Positions 33,358 to 43,990 of a stretch of 64,000 nucleotides of DNA are shown here, piece by piece; the stretch's first letter is position 1, and each line of letters starts with the position of its first letter. The stretch comes from Protopterus annectens. Its lineage: Eukaryota > Chordata > Ceratodontiformes > Protopteridae. A program made the translations under genes and the position numbers. Below the pieces are notes generated by a model. The model saw nothing but the letters and a program-made list of their open reading frames with translations, was not told where the DNA came from and ran no database searches. The stretch is from positions 13,158,968 through 13,222,967 of the forward strand of contig NC_056739.1 of assembly GCF_019279795.1 (NCBI RefSeq), written 5' to 3'.

Positions 33358-33726
33358 CTAAGGGTGCAGAATCTGGCCCGCCTGCTGGGACAGCAGCGAA
33401 GGTGTCTGATGTAGGTGCCATGGCTCCAGCAGTATCATACTGCACAAGAAGGGGTACCAATTCTGGCATGGCCAGTTTGGTGCAATAAGTATTGTCCTTG
33501 GTTTGTCCTGTTTGATCTTTAGCAGAACCTTTGAGAGGAGAGGCAGAAAGGCATAAACCAAGAGGCTTTCCCAGGTAAAGGACAGGGCATCCACTTTCCA
33601 AGCTTGACTGTGGGGAGTCCTTGTGCAGAATTTGTCCAATTGGTAGTTCTGGGGAGAGGCAAACAGGTCTGTTTCTGGAGTCCCCCATCTGTTCAAGAGG
33701 TTGAATATTTTGGTTCCAATTTCCAT
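33358..33726 (-). pseudogene. DIRS B1 methyltransferase-like domain
   Basis: This block sits between RNase H and recombinase. It carries ETDLFASPQNYQLDKF, KVDALSFTW, LVYAFLPLLSKVLLKI and TILIAPNWPCQNWYP. DIRS elements are known to encode a Dam-like methyltransferase domain at this position, and the DLFA and Pro-Pro-like motifs agree. In A1 the corresponding motif reads YAFPPF; here it is AFLPL, so the presumed catalytic NPPY-like motif is damaged. Assignment rests on position and short motifs only. Confidence 0.6.
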
Positions 33727-34410
33727 TTGTGTGGGTCCATGAGATTTCTGCTTAGGTCATCTGCCAGTGAATTTAGCTTATCTGGCAGGAATTGAGCTTG
33801 TAGGTGCACTAGGTAGCTCAAGGCTGTGTTCCACAGAGCCATAGCTAGTCTGCAGAGAGGGTACAAGTGGGTTCCCCCCTGCTTGTTTATGTACCACATA
33901 ACTGTGGTGTTGTCTGTCTTACCAATAATTGTCCTGGAAGGATGTGGTCCTTGAAGGCTGTCAGGGAATTCTGTACAGCTAATATTTCTTTTTGGTTGAT
34001 ATGCAGGTGCATCTGACTTGGGTTCCATTTGCCCTGAATGCACTGCCCTGCCAAGTGAGCCCCCATGCATAGTCTGATGCGTCTGTTGTTAGGGTTTGGG
34101 CAGCAGGGGGTAGATTGAAAGGGAGCCCCTTGTTGAAGTGGCAGGCCTCTGCCCACCAAAGGAACTCTGACTTTATACAAGGAATGATAGGAGTCATTGT
34201 TTCCAGGTCATGAGAATGTTGGCACCATAGGCTTTTTAGATGCCATTGTGGTTTCCTCATATGCAGTCTTGCATATGGAATTAGTAGAATGCAAGAGGCC
34301 ATGAACCCCAGGGCTTGCAGAATTTTCCTTGCAGATAGCTGGGTCTTTGTGGCCAGTAGTTTGAAGTAGGCTGTCAAATAAACTTGTTTCTCTGGTGTGA
34401 GGAAAGCCAT
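33693..34410 (-). pseudogene. DIRS B1 RNase H domain
   Basis: Degrades the RNA strand of the RNA-DNA hybrid. The first part (34410-33979) contains ILQALGFMASCILLIPYARLHMR (the RT connection) and TTDASDYAWGLT, with the first catalytic Asp. After a frameshift near 34020 the next part (34070-33693) has TDNTTVMWYINKQGGTHLYP with a second Asp, then LPDKLNSLADDLSR, the usual DIRS RNase H end. A single in-frame stop at 34411-34413 separates it from the RT. Confidence 0.82.
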
Positions 34411-35071
34411 CTAGGAAGTTGTGTTCAAGCTTGCTCCCAGGAATACAATCTGTTGGCAAGGTACTAGGTGAGATTTCTTTTCGTTTATGGTGTACCCCAG
34501 CAAGGTTAGAAGTTTCTTTACAAATGCCAGATGTTTTAATAGTAAGTCCTGGCTTTCTGCCTGAATCAGACAATTGTCCAGGTATGGGTATATTTGAATA
34601 TTTCTCTGCCTGCAAAATGCAATGGCTGTCCTGCAAGATTCCCTTATTGGAATGTGCAGGTAAGCTTCCTTTAAGTTTAAAGTTGCCAACCAGGCATCTT
34701 TGCCCAGCACAGGGAGCAGCTGTTGAAGTGTTAGCATTTTGAAATTTGGGATTACCATAAAAGTGTTTAGAATAGAGAGGTCCAGGATAGGATGCCATAA
34801 GCTGTCTTTTCTGGGTACCAGGAAAAGTCTTGAGTAAAAACCTTGTCCCCTTTCTTCTGCTGGGACAGGTTGAATAGCCCTGATACTTAGAAGAGAGAGA
34901 ACCTGCTGTTGAGCCTCTGCCCACTGATTTGGGAGTAGGTCTGGCAAACCGTTTGGGGGTGGTAAGGTGTGGAAGTGGAATCTGTATCCTTGGAAAACTA
35001 TATTTAAAAACCATTTGTCCTGGGTAATGAGTTCCCAGTTTTTTACATGCAGGGCGAGCATAAGGGAGCAA
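34411..35071 (-). pseudogene. DIRS B1 reverse transcriptase, with internal deletion
   Basis: The 216-residue open frame has LPPPNGLPDLLPNQWAEAQQQ, VPAEERGQGFYSRLFLVPRK, HPILDLSILNTFM, FKMLTLQQLLP and TLNLKEAYLHIPI (first Asp box changed to NLKEAY). It then jumps directly to CRTAIAFCRQRNIQIYPYLDNCLIQAES. Compared with A1, A3 and B3, some 40 codons containing the FRALPFG and PRVFTKCLA block are missing in frame. The active box reads YLDN, not YLDD. The enzyme is dead although the frame is open. Confidence 0.85.
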
Positions 35072-35277
35072 GCAGTTGAGCAGGGCTTGGAAGGGTTAAG
35101 GTTAAGTCATTGTGACATTTTTCCATAGGGGGTGTCTTACTACTTCCAGCTTTGGAAGTGAGAGCTCTCCCACTGCTTAGGCCTGTGTGTAGCCTGAGAC
35201 TGTAATCTAGGTAGTCTGCTGTTCCTGGGTTTGGACTGAGAAAGACTGGAAAGGACCAATTCTTAGAAGGCCAATGC

Positions 35278-36915
35278 CTAGTAAATCTGGGAGGCTGTAC
35301 AATGCAGGAAATCTTTAACAGTTTGCATAGATTTAGCTTTTTCCTCCATCTTTTTAAGGACGTCTTCTGCTTTGTTGCCAAACAGGCGGTCTTGGTTTAA
35401 GGGAGCATCCATTAATTTAGCTTTAACATGATCTGGCAAGTTTTGCTCCTTAAGCCAAGCATGACTTACAAGTACAGACCCAATGACAGCAGCCCTGCAA
35501 GATGCTTCTAAAAGAGTCAAAACCACATTGCAAAGTATGTTTACCAACTTGTTCAGTAAAATGCATTAAATCCTGTAATTCTTTATGTTCAGCACAGTCA
35601 GGAATCAACATCATTTTCTGTTTAAGCAGTCCCAAAACATGCTGCTGATACTTAAACATATGACACTGACAATTTAAGGCCCTAATGGCCAAAGTAGCAG
35701 AAGTGTATACCTTCTTACCCCATCTGTCCAAGGCCCTGGAATCTCTATCAGAGGGGGTAGGATTTTTGGCAGCAGTAGCCTTAATGCCCTTTGGTCCTTG
35801 TGAAATGGTTTCTGGAACCGCAGTAGGATTCTTGAAGAGAAACTTGTGAGAGTCAGGTACTCTGTAATATCCGTCAGGTTTTCTGGGAGCTGGAGGTAAA
35901 GTGTCTGGGGCCAGGCTAGATTCCAAGAAGGCATCATCTACAATGTCCAGGACAGGAGGGATAGCTAAAGGCTTGTGTTGACGGAGGAGTAAGAATTCCT
36001 TAAGCCTCTTTTTGGAGTCAGAGTAATCCTAGCTTTCCCAGCGGAAATGCTCCCTAAGAGTGTGCAAGGATTCAACAAAAGAAAAATCTTCTAAAGGGGA
36101 AGCAGAGGTAATGGAATCCTCTGCATCAGAATCCTCATAGGTAGATAAGGGCAAATCCTGGTAATCAGAAGAAACAGAAATATCAGAATCCCGATTAGAA
36201 GAATCAGAAGAAAAATCAGTTCTAGGTCTCTAAGAGGGGGAAGGCTGGCTTCCCCTAATTAAAGTAATAAGGTCTTCAGCCATTCTAAGCATTTGTTTTT
36301 CAGGCATATGGGCCTGACCATGCGGTTTGAACGTCAGTTTTCTAGGCGTGGGTTGAATTTTAGGCCTTGATAAAGACGATGGCGTTGGTTTAAAATGCAA
36401 ATCTGTAGGCCTGAATACACCCTCAGAAGCCGGTGCCTGCACAGCGGCTCCGGACCCATCCATGGTAGAGACATCCACAGGTTCCATAGTCGAAGAAGCA
36501 TCTCACGGCATACCGGACTCCGAATGGGTCTCAGTAGAGGCCTGCGAATTTGAAGTAGCGGGTATCAGGGGCTGCGAAAGCGCCTCACTGAGTACCGGCA
36601 AACTGGCTTAATAGAAGCGTCGTTGGCAGTTTTGGACCTATGCGGTCTGTCTCTGTCTTTATCCTTATGTTTTTTCAGAATATTGGTAATCAGATGGCTT
36701 ACCGAAGCCATTTCTGAATAGTTAAACCAAGTACCAAAATAATTTGCTTCGAAAATAGACAGACAACGAATAGTTCAGGGGATGAATAAGGCACAAAACC
36801 AACACCGAGGGACGTCGTGGTCTGGACCTAAGCAAGGAATGCAGTACAAATGAAAATCTTTATGAGGTATTTGCTTTCCACAGCTAAGACAATTGTTAAC
36901 TTTTACTGACTTTGG
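35278..36915 (-). pseudogene. DIRS B1 gag (ORF1)
   Basis: Starts with a Cys/His domain near 36895-36780 (CLSCGKQIPHKDFHLYC, then CLGPDH and CWFC), without a clear ATG. A Pro/Ser/Lys-rich part (36487-36230), an acidic Ser/Asp/Glu-rich part (36220-35990) and the conserved helical part (35926-35278) follow, the last with DSRALDRWGKKVYTSATLAIRALNC, MHFTEQVGKHTLQ and LPDHVKAKLMDAPLNQDRLFG. A frameshift near 35535 splits the helical part and stops occur near 36050 and 36230. Its role is inferred from position. Confidence 0.75.
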
Positions 36916-37034
36916 TTAAGAGCAAGAAAAAGGATCCCCGATGGGGTACTTAGCTTTTTTCAAAGACTTCGATTCTCAAACTCGAAAATGAAAATTTCAG
37001 GAGTCGGCCGACCAACACTTGCGAACTGCTTCTG

Positions 37035-37230
37035 CTTTGGGCACCACGCGGCAAGAAAGACTGATGTAATGGCATCGGCTGCATGTTTTATACCTCTGAG
37101 GACCTGACGTCATGGAAGAAGAGACAGCATCCAACGCAGGAATCCAAGACTTTGTTATTCAGGCTGGCTGAGGGCTACCTGCAGGCAGATAACCCAAATG
37201 TAATGACTGCAACAGTGAAACACAAAGAAC
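37035..37230. repeat. DIRS B1 right inverted terminal repeat
   Basis: Reverse complement of the left repeat over AGACTGATGTAATGGCATCGGCTGCATG, TATACC...ACCTGACGTCA, GAGACAGCATCCAACGCAGGAATCC and CTACCTGCAGGCAGAT. The outermost part (GACTGCAACAGTGAAACACAAAGAACAT) is represented in the ICR. Confidence 0.88.
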
Positions 37231-37479
37231 ATCTGGCAAATTAATGGCTTGATTCAGAAACAAGTTTTGTCATGAAAGATGAATTAGTGTGTAAAACAAC
37301 CCTGGACTTTATTCCCAAGTTTCCACTTGTGATGGTCTGTCTGGGAAGTGTTTAGTCTGTCTACCACTATGTTTTGCTCTAATGGGATGAATGGGGTCAG
37401 AAGCATTAGAGAATGTTGTAAGGATAGCTCCTAAGCCATCATTACCAACTTGCAAAAACTGTATAACCTTGTAACACTT

Positions 37480-38806
37480 GTTTGTTCAGGTACCACTGCT
37501 GGTGTTGTCTGTGACTGCTAAAAGGGGACCTGGAGACCAAAAGTGGTGAAGAACTTTTAAAGTCTGAATCACTGCTAACATTGCTTTGATATTTATGTGA
37601 TTTGTAGTGTTTGAAGAACATTATTAGCCTTGCACTAGAACTCCCTGGACACTGATCATCATGCAGTATCTGACAAGTCCATTTGGACTAGCTGAACTGG
37701 GGTCTAGAGGGAGTAAGGTGGACCTGAATTGACAGACATCTGATCCCTCCACAGCTGTAACTCTTGTTTCTCAAATTCCATGACTGGTACCTGTAGCTTT
37801 AAGGGATGCAGGTGCTGGGTCCATCATTTTTTTAAGAACCACAGAATCTTTCTCATGTGCAGTCTGGCCAATGGTATCATGAAGATCACTGATGTCATGA
37901 GGCCTAGAATTTTTAGAAACTCTCTTGTGGAGGCATGTTCTTGAAGAGAAAATTGTTGTAAATATTCTGAAAAGTCAGGACTTTGTCTTCTAGCAGAAAG
38001 GCCATTCTTTTTTCCATGTATATCACACACCTGAGGAAGACAACTCCGAGAGGGTGTGAGACAGAAATTGGAATGTATCGATAAAGTTCTAGAAGAAGGG
38101 GTAGGACTGTGTGTAGGGTGAATTTTGAATATGGGTACTTTCAGAAAGGTATTTAGGTAAGAGAAATCTAGTACTAGTCTCTATGATAGCTTTTTGGTTA
38201 CCAAAACAATTCCTGGGTAAAATCCTTTTCCTTTTTGAGGTGCAGGGACTGGTTCTATAACCCCTGCCAGCAACTTGTGAAGGATTACTGGAGAGAACGG
38301 ATGTGACTGGTGAATGGGTAGGGGAATTTCCCCTGAAGTAAGGAGGATTTTCTGTCCATTGCCAAAAGTATAATTTGAATTTTTTTTAGCACCTACTTGT
38401 CTGAGACTATAAGTTGCCAGGTTGCTGGGAAAGTGAAAGGGGAGATGGGATAGAATGCCCTGAGTCTTGACATAGTCATTCTTTTGGAGGGGAATAATCT
38501 TTTCAGAGAAAATAACCCCTTTTATTTGGTTTAGAAGCATTATTTTCCAGCCATTTCTTCTTGGTACCCTGACTCTTTTTAAGCTGTGATTTTTGTTTGT
38601 TCTGCCCTTTGAAGTTGGACACCTTGTTACGAGAGAACCTAGAAATATGAAATATTCTAGATATTCCATGGATCAATTTACCTCTAGCATCCCATTCTTT
38701 GAGAATCTAGGTAGCAGAAGGACCAAACACAAATTCAGAACTTAAAAGAAGGATTCAAAATCTCATATTTTAAATCTTCAGAAAAAGTCTGGGTATGTAA
38801 CCAAAC
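37480..38806 (-). pseudogene. DIRS B2 RNase H and RT remnant, with adjoining gag
   Basis: On the minus strand, 38030-37824 reads REFLKILGLMTSVIFMIPLARLHMR, the RT-to-RNase H connection seen in B1 (LGFMASCILLIPYARLHMR). Below it, near 37520, an RNase H TDN-like region is decayed. Farther up, 38330-38181 reads SPVILHKLLAGVIEPVPAPQKGKGFYPG, the RT N terminus. The RT body between them is deleted. At 38800-38670 gag sequence appears (RYVWLHTQTFSEDLKYEILN), parallel to VSHAWLKEQNLPDHVKAKLMDA of B1, and its continuation lies at 50915-51005. Confidence 0.62.
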
Positions 38807-38821
38807 ATACCTTGTCAATAG
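38807..38821. repeat. PLE-1 target-site duplication, left copy
   Basis: ATACCTTGTCAATAG, exactly repeated at 50901-50915. The flanks then join into a continuous DIRS B2 gag reading. Confidence 0.88.
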
Positions 38822-38968
38822 TGCTGAAATACAAAACAAATCCGCTTAGGCAAACAGCAACTCAGCACTTTATTACTTTAAACGCTAAAATATTACAAAC
38901 GTTTTTTGTTTAAACCTGTGTTTAAACTTCTTCAGAAATTGGCAACCATCGGCTTGCTTTAATGCAAT
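38822..38968. repeat. PLE-1 left inverted arm
   Basis: Reverse complement of 50724-50869 with few changes (for example CTGAAATACAAAACAAATCC against GGATTTGTTTTGTATTTCAG). Inverted terminal arms (pLTRs) are known from Penelope-like elements. In this copy the hammerhead-like core has lost the conserved G of its GAAA box. Confidence 0.88.
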
Positions 38969-40233
38969 GCAAATTACTATTTTGGTCCAGCTTCTCCCTC
39001 AAAAACTTGACCACATAAATGAGAGGCATGACCTAGTTATGGCAGCGCAGCAAAGCAAGAAACAACAGGACCGAATGGTCACGTTAACAACGGAGCAGCA
39101 CAGAGAATCAGAACAGAATTGTTTATCATGCAATGACATGGGGCATGCGGAAGGAAGAGACATTACAAAGAATTAATTCAGCTACATCTGTACCAAGAGC
39201 AACTGCAAACAATTCATCAACACAACAGCCACAACAAACACAGATGTCTAATATAAATAAAGATTATAGAATACAATTGGAAAATGGTGCTAATAACATT
39301 ACTGATTCTATAGAGAATAATGGATCACTCTCTAATAATCATATACGTGCTTCGCCTTCACCAATTAATTCAACAATCAACTTGAAAGACTGGTTAATGG
39401 CACCAATGGGCTTATGGGAAAGTAACACTATTAATAATGGAACAGCACAAGAAAATGAAAGAGAGGTACCATTATCAGAGTTACTAAATATCTTAGATTC
39501 GAGCATGTTAAAATATAAGAAACTAGGTTTGGAAATTGAATATTTTCATGAATGTCTAAGATTAGAAATAGTCCCTAAGGGACTCAGAACCTGGAGATAC
39601 CCTACGGGTTTAATCCCAGGTTCTATATTCCATCAAGATTTGATCAAACTATTCAATCAAAATGGTATGCAACTATTGGAGACAATGATAAAACATTACA
39701 CGTCTACTATGAAAGACTTGGAATGTGAAATAGAAAATATAGACAAACAAATCAAACAACATGCTGATTTCTTAAGATACAAGTATGATTATCAACGATG
39801 CTTTCATAGCATCGAACAGCATTTGCAAAAGATAAGAACTAATAAGGTCAAAAAATTGCAAAGAGATCAAGCTCAATATAAAACTGGTACAGCATATCCT
39901 CCACCTCCCAAGGCACATGTGCAAGTAAAGCACCATGCACTTAATAATATACAAACAGAGGAGACTACTAGTAATGATCGAGTCGTAATACATGAAGTAG
40001 AATCACAAGAACAAGATATGCATGTTGATGCTGATTTAGATGATTTACAGGAAGACAACATCAGGAGAAGTGATAGAATAAAGCAACGCAATACTAATAA
40101 TCAGAACAACAATCATAATAAGAATGGTAACAATAATCAACAATCATCCACATCCAATATGGGACAGGGTTTTCCACGACAAAACCAAAGAAAGCAATGG
40201 AACAGGAGGAAAAATCACAACTACAGGAGATAA
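38967..40233 (+). CDS. PLE-1 N-terminal protein region (upstream of RT)
   Basis: The open frame 39133-40233 (366 residues) has a Thr/Asn/Gln-rich start, then a conserved-looking block PLSELLNILDSSM...LGLEIEYFHECLRLEIVPKGLRTWRYPTG (about residues 113-160) that resembles the segment before the RT in Neptune-type PLEs. A charged coiled-coil-like stretch follows (ETMIKHYTSTMKDLECEIENIDKQIKQH). The tail is acidic, then rich in Asn, Gln, Lys and Arg, perhaps nucleic-acid binding. A short frame at 38967-39176 may be its upstream part, shifted. It overlaps the RT frame by 37 bp in another phase; a frameshift mutation or ribosomal frameshift are both possible. No catalytic function is claimed. Confidence 0.65.
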
Positions 40234-42326
40234 CATCTGATACAGAATCTAGTGGTGTGGTACTAGTTAAGAATACACAGCAAGACTTCATAGTTTATAA
40301 TTTCTCGTCATTCACTGTTACCACACAACTAGCTAATACTTTAGCAAAAGGGTTAACCTTTGTACCCTCTAGTAGGATGGACATAGCCCATACCATATGT
40401 GATATCAAATTATTTGTAAGGAAACTGAATCTCAAACAACTTTTGGGTGATCATGGTCCAGCCAACAATCCATTGAGAGTAGCTAGTTGTTATAATCCAC
40501 CCTTACACAACATACTGCACACATTTGAAAAAATGTGTGAAATAGATGTGAGACAATTACATCAAGAAAAGCAAAGGCACTCCTACAAATTATCTAAAGA
40601 TGAGAGAGACAATATCAATCTATTAACCACAGCTGATGTCAGAATCATGAATCCAGATAAAGGAGGAGGGTTAGTCATAATGGATATGGTGGATTATAAT
40701 AATAAATTAACTGTCCATCTCACATCAGATGTTTATGAGAAATCATCAATCAATGAATACAATAAAGCTAATCAATTCATCAAAAGTCTGTTGAATGAAT
40801 TGTTTATAGAAGCGAGAATCGATATTCATCTTTTCAACTATTTAATGATAGAAGCGCCAAAAGTACCAACTATATTCGGAGTGCCAAAAATCCACAAAAG
40901 CATTCAGAATCCACCATTTAGACCAATAGTGGATGGTAGAAATTCCTCTACATATGCCTGTGCCAAATATGTGGATTTAATCCTTAAAAAATTTGTTACT
41001 AAGGATGAATGGATTATTAAGGATTCATGGAACTTTTTGGAGAAGATTAATAACTTAATTTATCAGCAAGAGAATAATTTCATCTCAATTGATGTGAAGG
41101 AACTCTATACCAGTATTCCTCACCAACAAGGCATTGAATGGGTACTAGAAAATATATGTAATAAAAATGCACAGCCAGATGAAATAGCTCTTGTAGGAGA
41201 ATTGCTTGACATTATTCTGTCGTACAATTTCATCTTATTTGATAAGCAATACTATAAGCAAACAAAAGGAGTTGCGATGGGATCCCCATGTGGATCAAGT
41301 TTTGCGAATCTAGTCATGTCCTATTGGGAGAAGAATTACATCTTCAACAATATGGCGTTTAAGGACAAAATAATATTCTATGCTAGACTCATAGATGACA
41401 TTTTAATAATATTTCAAGGAGATGAAAATCAGGCAATAGACATGATAAATGTCTTCAATAGGAGTACCAACTTTTTGTGTTTTACTCATACATTCAATGA
41501 AGAGTCTATAGCTTATTTGGATGTGAGGCTAAGCAAGAACACACCAAATGCATGTTATGAAGCGAACATCTTTAGGAAATCAACTTATTCCAATAAATTC
41601 TTACATTTTTCTAGTCAACATCCTATACATCAGAAAAAATCGGTAGTAAAAGGATAACTCGTCAGGGCAGCACGCATGATTACAACGGATATAGAATTTG
41701 ATAAAGAATGCTTGTTGTTAAAACAGATGTTCACTAATAGACAGTATCCTTCTAGCTTTTTGGACCCCATATTAGAAGAAGTCAAAACAAAAAGACAAAC
41801 GGGCTACTTTATTCCTATATTAAAATGGAAAGGTGTCATCACTTCAGATGAAAGAGGTCAAAATACCTTTGAAGCGAAAACAATGCCAAGAGTACGACTA
41901 AACAATGAAAACTACAGCGCAGCATGCATCCTAAGATTTTCTATGGACTTTAATAGTATTAAAGAGATAATACTCAAAAATTGGAATATGTTTAAAGACG
42001 ATCATGTATTAATGGTTAAGCTAGGCCCGACGCCTAAAATTATATGTAGGAAAGGCCCTAACCTGAAAAATATTTTGCAGAAATATCAGAATAATAGATC
42101 AGTAACAACGAATAGAGGGATGGGACAATGTGGAAATTGCCCTTATTGTTTTCACATGTCTTCAGGTATTTCATCAGTTATCAATGGATACAAAGTTTAT
42201 ATAAAGGGGAAATTTAATTGTAACTCTAAAGGAATAGTGTATTTGGCCTCTTGTCAATGTTGTCCCTGTTTCTATATTGGTAAGACGGAGCGGAGGCTAA
42301 GAGATAGGGTGTATGAGCATATAATA
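40197..42326 (+). pseudogene. PLE-1 reverse transcriptase and GIY-YIG endonuclease (one stop, then split)
   Basis: The RT reads NPDKGGGLVIMDMVDYNNKL, GVPKIHKSIQNPPFRPIVDG, ISIDVKELYTSIPHQQGI (first Asp), GVAMGSPCGSSFANLVMSYWE and ARLIDDILIIF at 41382-41414 with the catalytic Asp pair at residues 400-401. A TAA at 41655-41657 interrupts the same frame; KGxLVRAARMITTDIEF continues on both sides. A linker with a Cys cluster (CGNCPYC, about 42129) precedes the endonuclease: GIVYLAS at 42231 and FYIGKTERRLRDRVYEH at 42268-42318, with the GIY, YIG, Arg and His residues of the family. DIRS A1 interrupts the codons right after EHII. PLE endonuclease and RT act together in target-primed insertion. Confidence 0.9.
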
Positions 42327-42503
42327 AGAAGTTATGTCTTACCATAATGTTCCATGTTAGTTGTCTTCTTCTCGCCTTCTTTCTTGCTGGATGGGTTCGG
42401 CTCCGACTCGGCCTATACTATAGCTCGAGAGCTATTTTTACCGGCTCGAGGCAGCCCTATATCCCACAATACCATGCGCTAACTCCCCAGATCTCATTTG
42501 GAA
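42327..42503. repeat. DIRS A1 left inverted terminal repeat
   Basis: Matches the reverse complement of 49416-49574 over GGGTTCGGCTCCGACTCGGC, TATACTATAGCTCGAGAGCT, TTTTTACCGGCTCGAGGCAG and CCTATATCCCACAATACCATGCGCTAACTCCCC. The outermost ~60 bp (GAAGTTATGTCTTACCATAATGTTCC...) is specific to the left end. Confidence 0.92.
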
Positions 42504-42693
42504 GCTAAGACATAGTATAAACAATAATATTATAAAAATAATATTATAATCCTCTTTTACTAGAAAAGATTACCTGCTAGTAACACTAAGGATACAAGGA
42601 AAAGACGCAACATATTGTATCTCCAGAAATGGAAGGACTCAGAATCTCGAGTCTGTCCAGGCTAGGGGGCAGGAGGGAGGGACGCAAGAAAGC

Positions 42694-42787
42694 AGGCGAG
42701 AAGAAGACAACTAACATGGAACGTTATGGTAAGACATAACTTCTTAATGTTAAGTTGTCATTCTCGACTTCATTCTTGCTGGATGGG
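42694..42787. other. DIRS A1 internal complementary region (ICR)
   Basis: The first half (GGCGAGAAGAAGACAACTAA to ...GGTAAGACATAACTTCT, ending about 42743) is the reverse complement of the extreme left end. The second half (ATGTTAAGTTGTCATTCTCG, CTTCATTCTTGCTGGATGGG) is the reverse complement of the extreme right end. The junction spells CAT-TAA-GAAG on the complementary strand, the expected circle junction. Confidence 0.9.
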
Positions 42788-42819
42788 ACAGCGTCCCTAG
42801 CATCTTAGTCCTGGGTGGC

Positions 42820-43990
42820 TCAATGAAACAGACTCCTGAGTACAGTGGAACCAAAATCAGCTCTATTTCTGGAGGCTAAATCAAGCTTGTAATGGGCAAT
42901 AAAGGTATGTTTGGAAGCCCATGTAGCTGCTGCACAAATGGCATCTAGTGGTAACCTTGCTTGAAACGCCGTTGAAGTTGATAGAGCCCTGGTTGAATGA
43001 GCGTTAGGCCTAGAAGGAAGTTGCCTGTGCCTCAACTCATAGACCAAGGTAATAATAGATGTTAGCCATCTGGAAAGAGTAACTTTCGAAACCGGAAGCC
43101 CTTTCTTGCCTGCCGCATAAGAGAGAATGAGCTGGTCTGACTTTCTGAATACCGTAATTGGCGATGAACATCTAATGAATGTAACTTTTGTTCAGCCCTG
43201 TTGGTATAGTCTGGGAAAAAGACAGGTAAATCAATGGAGTGATTTAGATTTGCTTCCGATAACACTTTTGGAAGGAAGGAAGGGTTTGTCCTGAGAGTTA
43301 CCCTGTCTTTATGAAAAACCAAATGAGGAGGATGGACAGACAAGGCTTGAAGTTCCGAGACCCTTCTGGCAGATGTTACAGCTACTAAAAACAGCGTTTT
43401 CCAAGAAAGAAGTTTGAGGGAGCAAGAAGTTGCAGGTTCAAAAGGGGGCAGAATTAGTGAGGTTAGAACTAAATTCAAATCCCATTGTGGAGGTGGATCT
43501 TTGACTGGAGGTCTGAGCAAAAAGATGCCCTTGAGAAAGGGTTTGCAGAGTTTGTGGGACATAATATTCGCTTCTGAGAGTCCAACATGAAAATTAGCAA
43601 TGGCCACTAATTGTACTCTGATAGTGGCCGATGATGACCCAGAATGAAAAAGCTCCGCCAGAAAGTCCAGAACCTCATGAATGGGTGCATGGAAAGGATC
43701 TAAGGACCTAGTTTGTGCCCAGTGTGAAAAACGCTTCCATTTACTAGCATAAGTCTTCCTAGTATTGGACTTATGGGAGGCTAGAATGATATCACGAACA
43801 GGAGGAGAGATGAGGGGAAGCCTGGCTATGGCTGGAAGTAGAGCAACCAAGCTGTGAGGTTGATGGAATGTAGAGACTGATGCAGCTTGCCAGTGAGGTG
43901 GGTCATCAGATCCGGAAGGGGTTCCAGATGCCAAGGCTGTTCCAGTAGATATTTGTGCAGGAACAGGAACCAAACTTGTCGAGGTCAAAA
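42820..43990 (-). pseudogene. DIRS A1 tyrosine recombinase
   Basis: Joins the circular intermediate to target DNA. It is open from the upstream RNase H frame to 43062, then continues at 43047-42820 in another frame; the shift lies near 43110. Features: SHKSNTRKTYASKWKRFSHWAQTRS and ATIRVQLVAIANFHVG (core-binding part), AVTSARRVSELQAL (box I Arg, about 43380), LDVHRQLRYSES, HSTRALSTSTAFQARL (His-x-x-Arg, about 43005), ATWASKHTF and the nucleophile Tyr in AHYKLD (about 42890). All catalytic positions are kept. It is the most complete A-type recombinase of the window. Confidence 0.87.

Larger units (their letters stand above)
31793..37230 (-). mobile_element. DIRS-like retrotransposon copy B1, both ends present
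   Basis: A structurally complete DIRS of 5.4 kb: an inverted terminal repeat at each end, an internal complementary region next to the left end, and gag, RT, RNase H, methyltransferase-like and tyrosine recombinase in that order on the minus strand. DIRS elements are known to integrate through a recombinase-processed circle without target-site duplication, and none is seen here. Frameshifts, a stop and an RT deletion make it non-autonomous. It lies beside or within the older copy B2. Confidence 0.88.
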
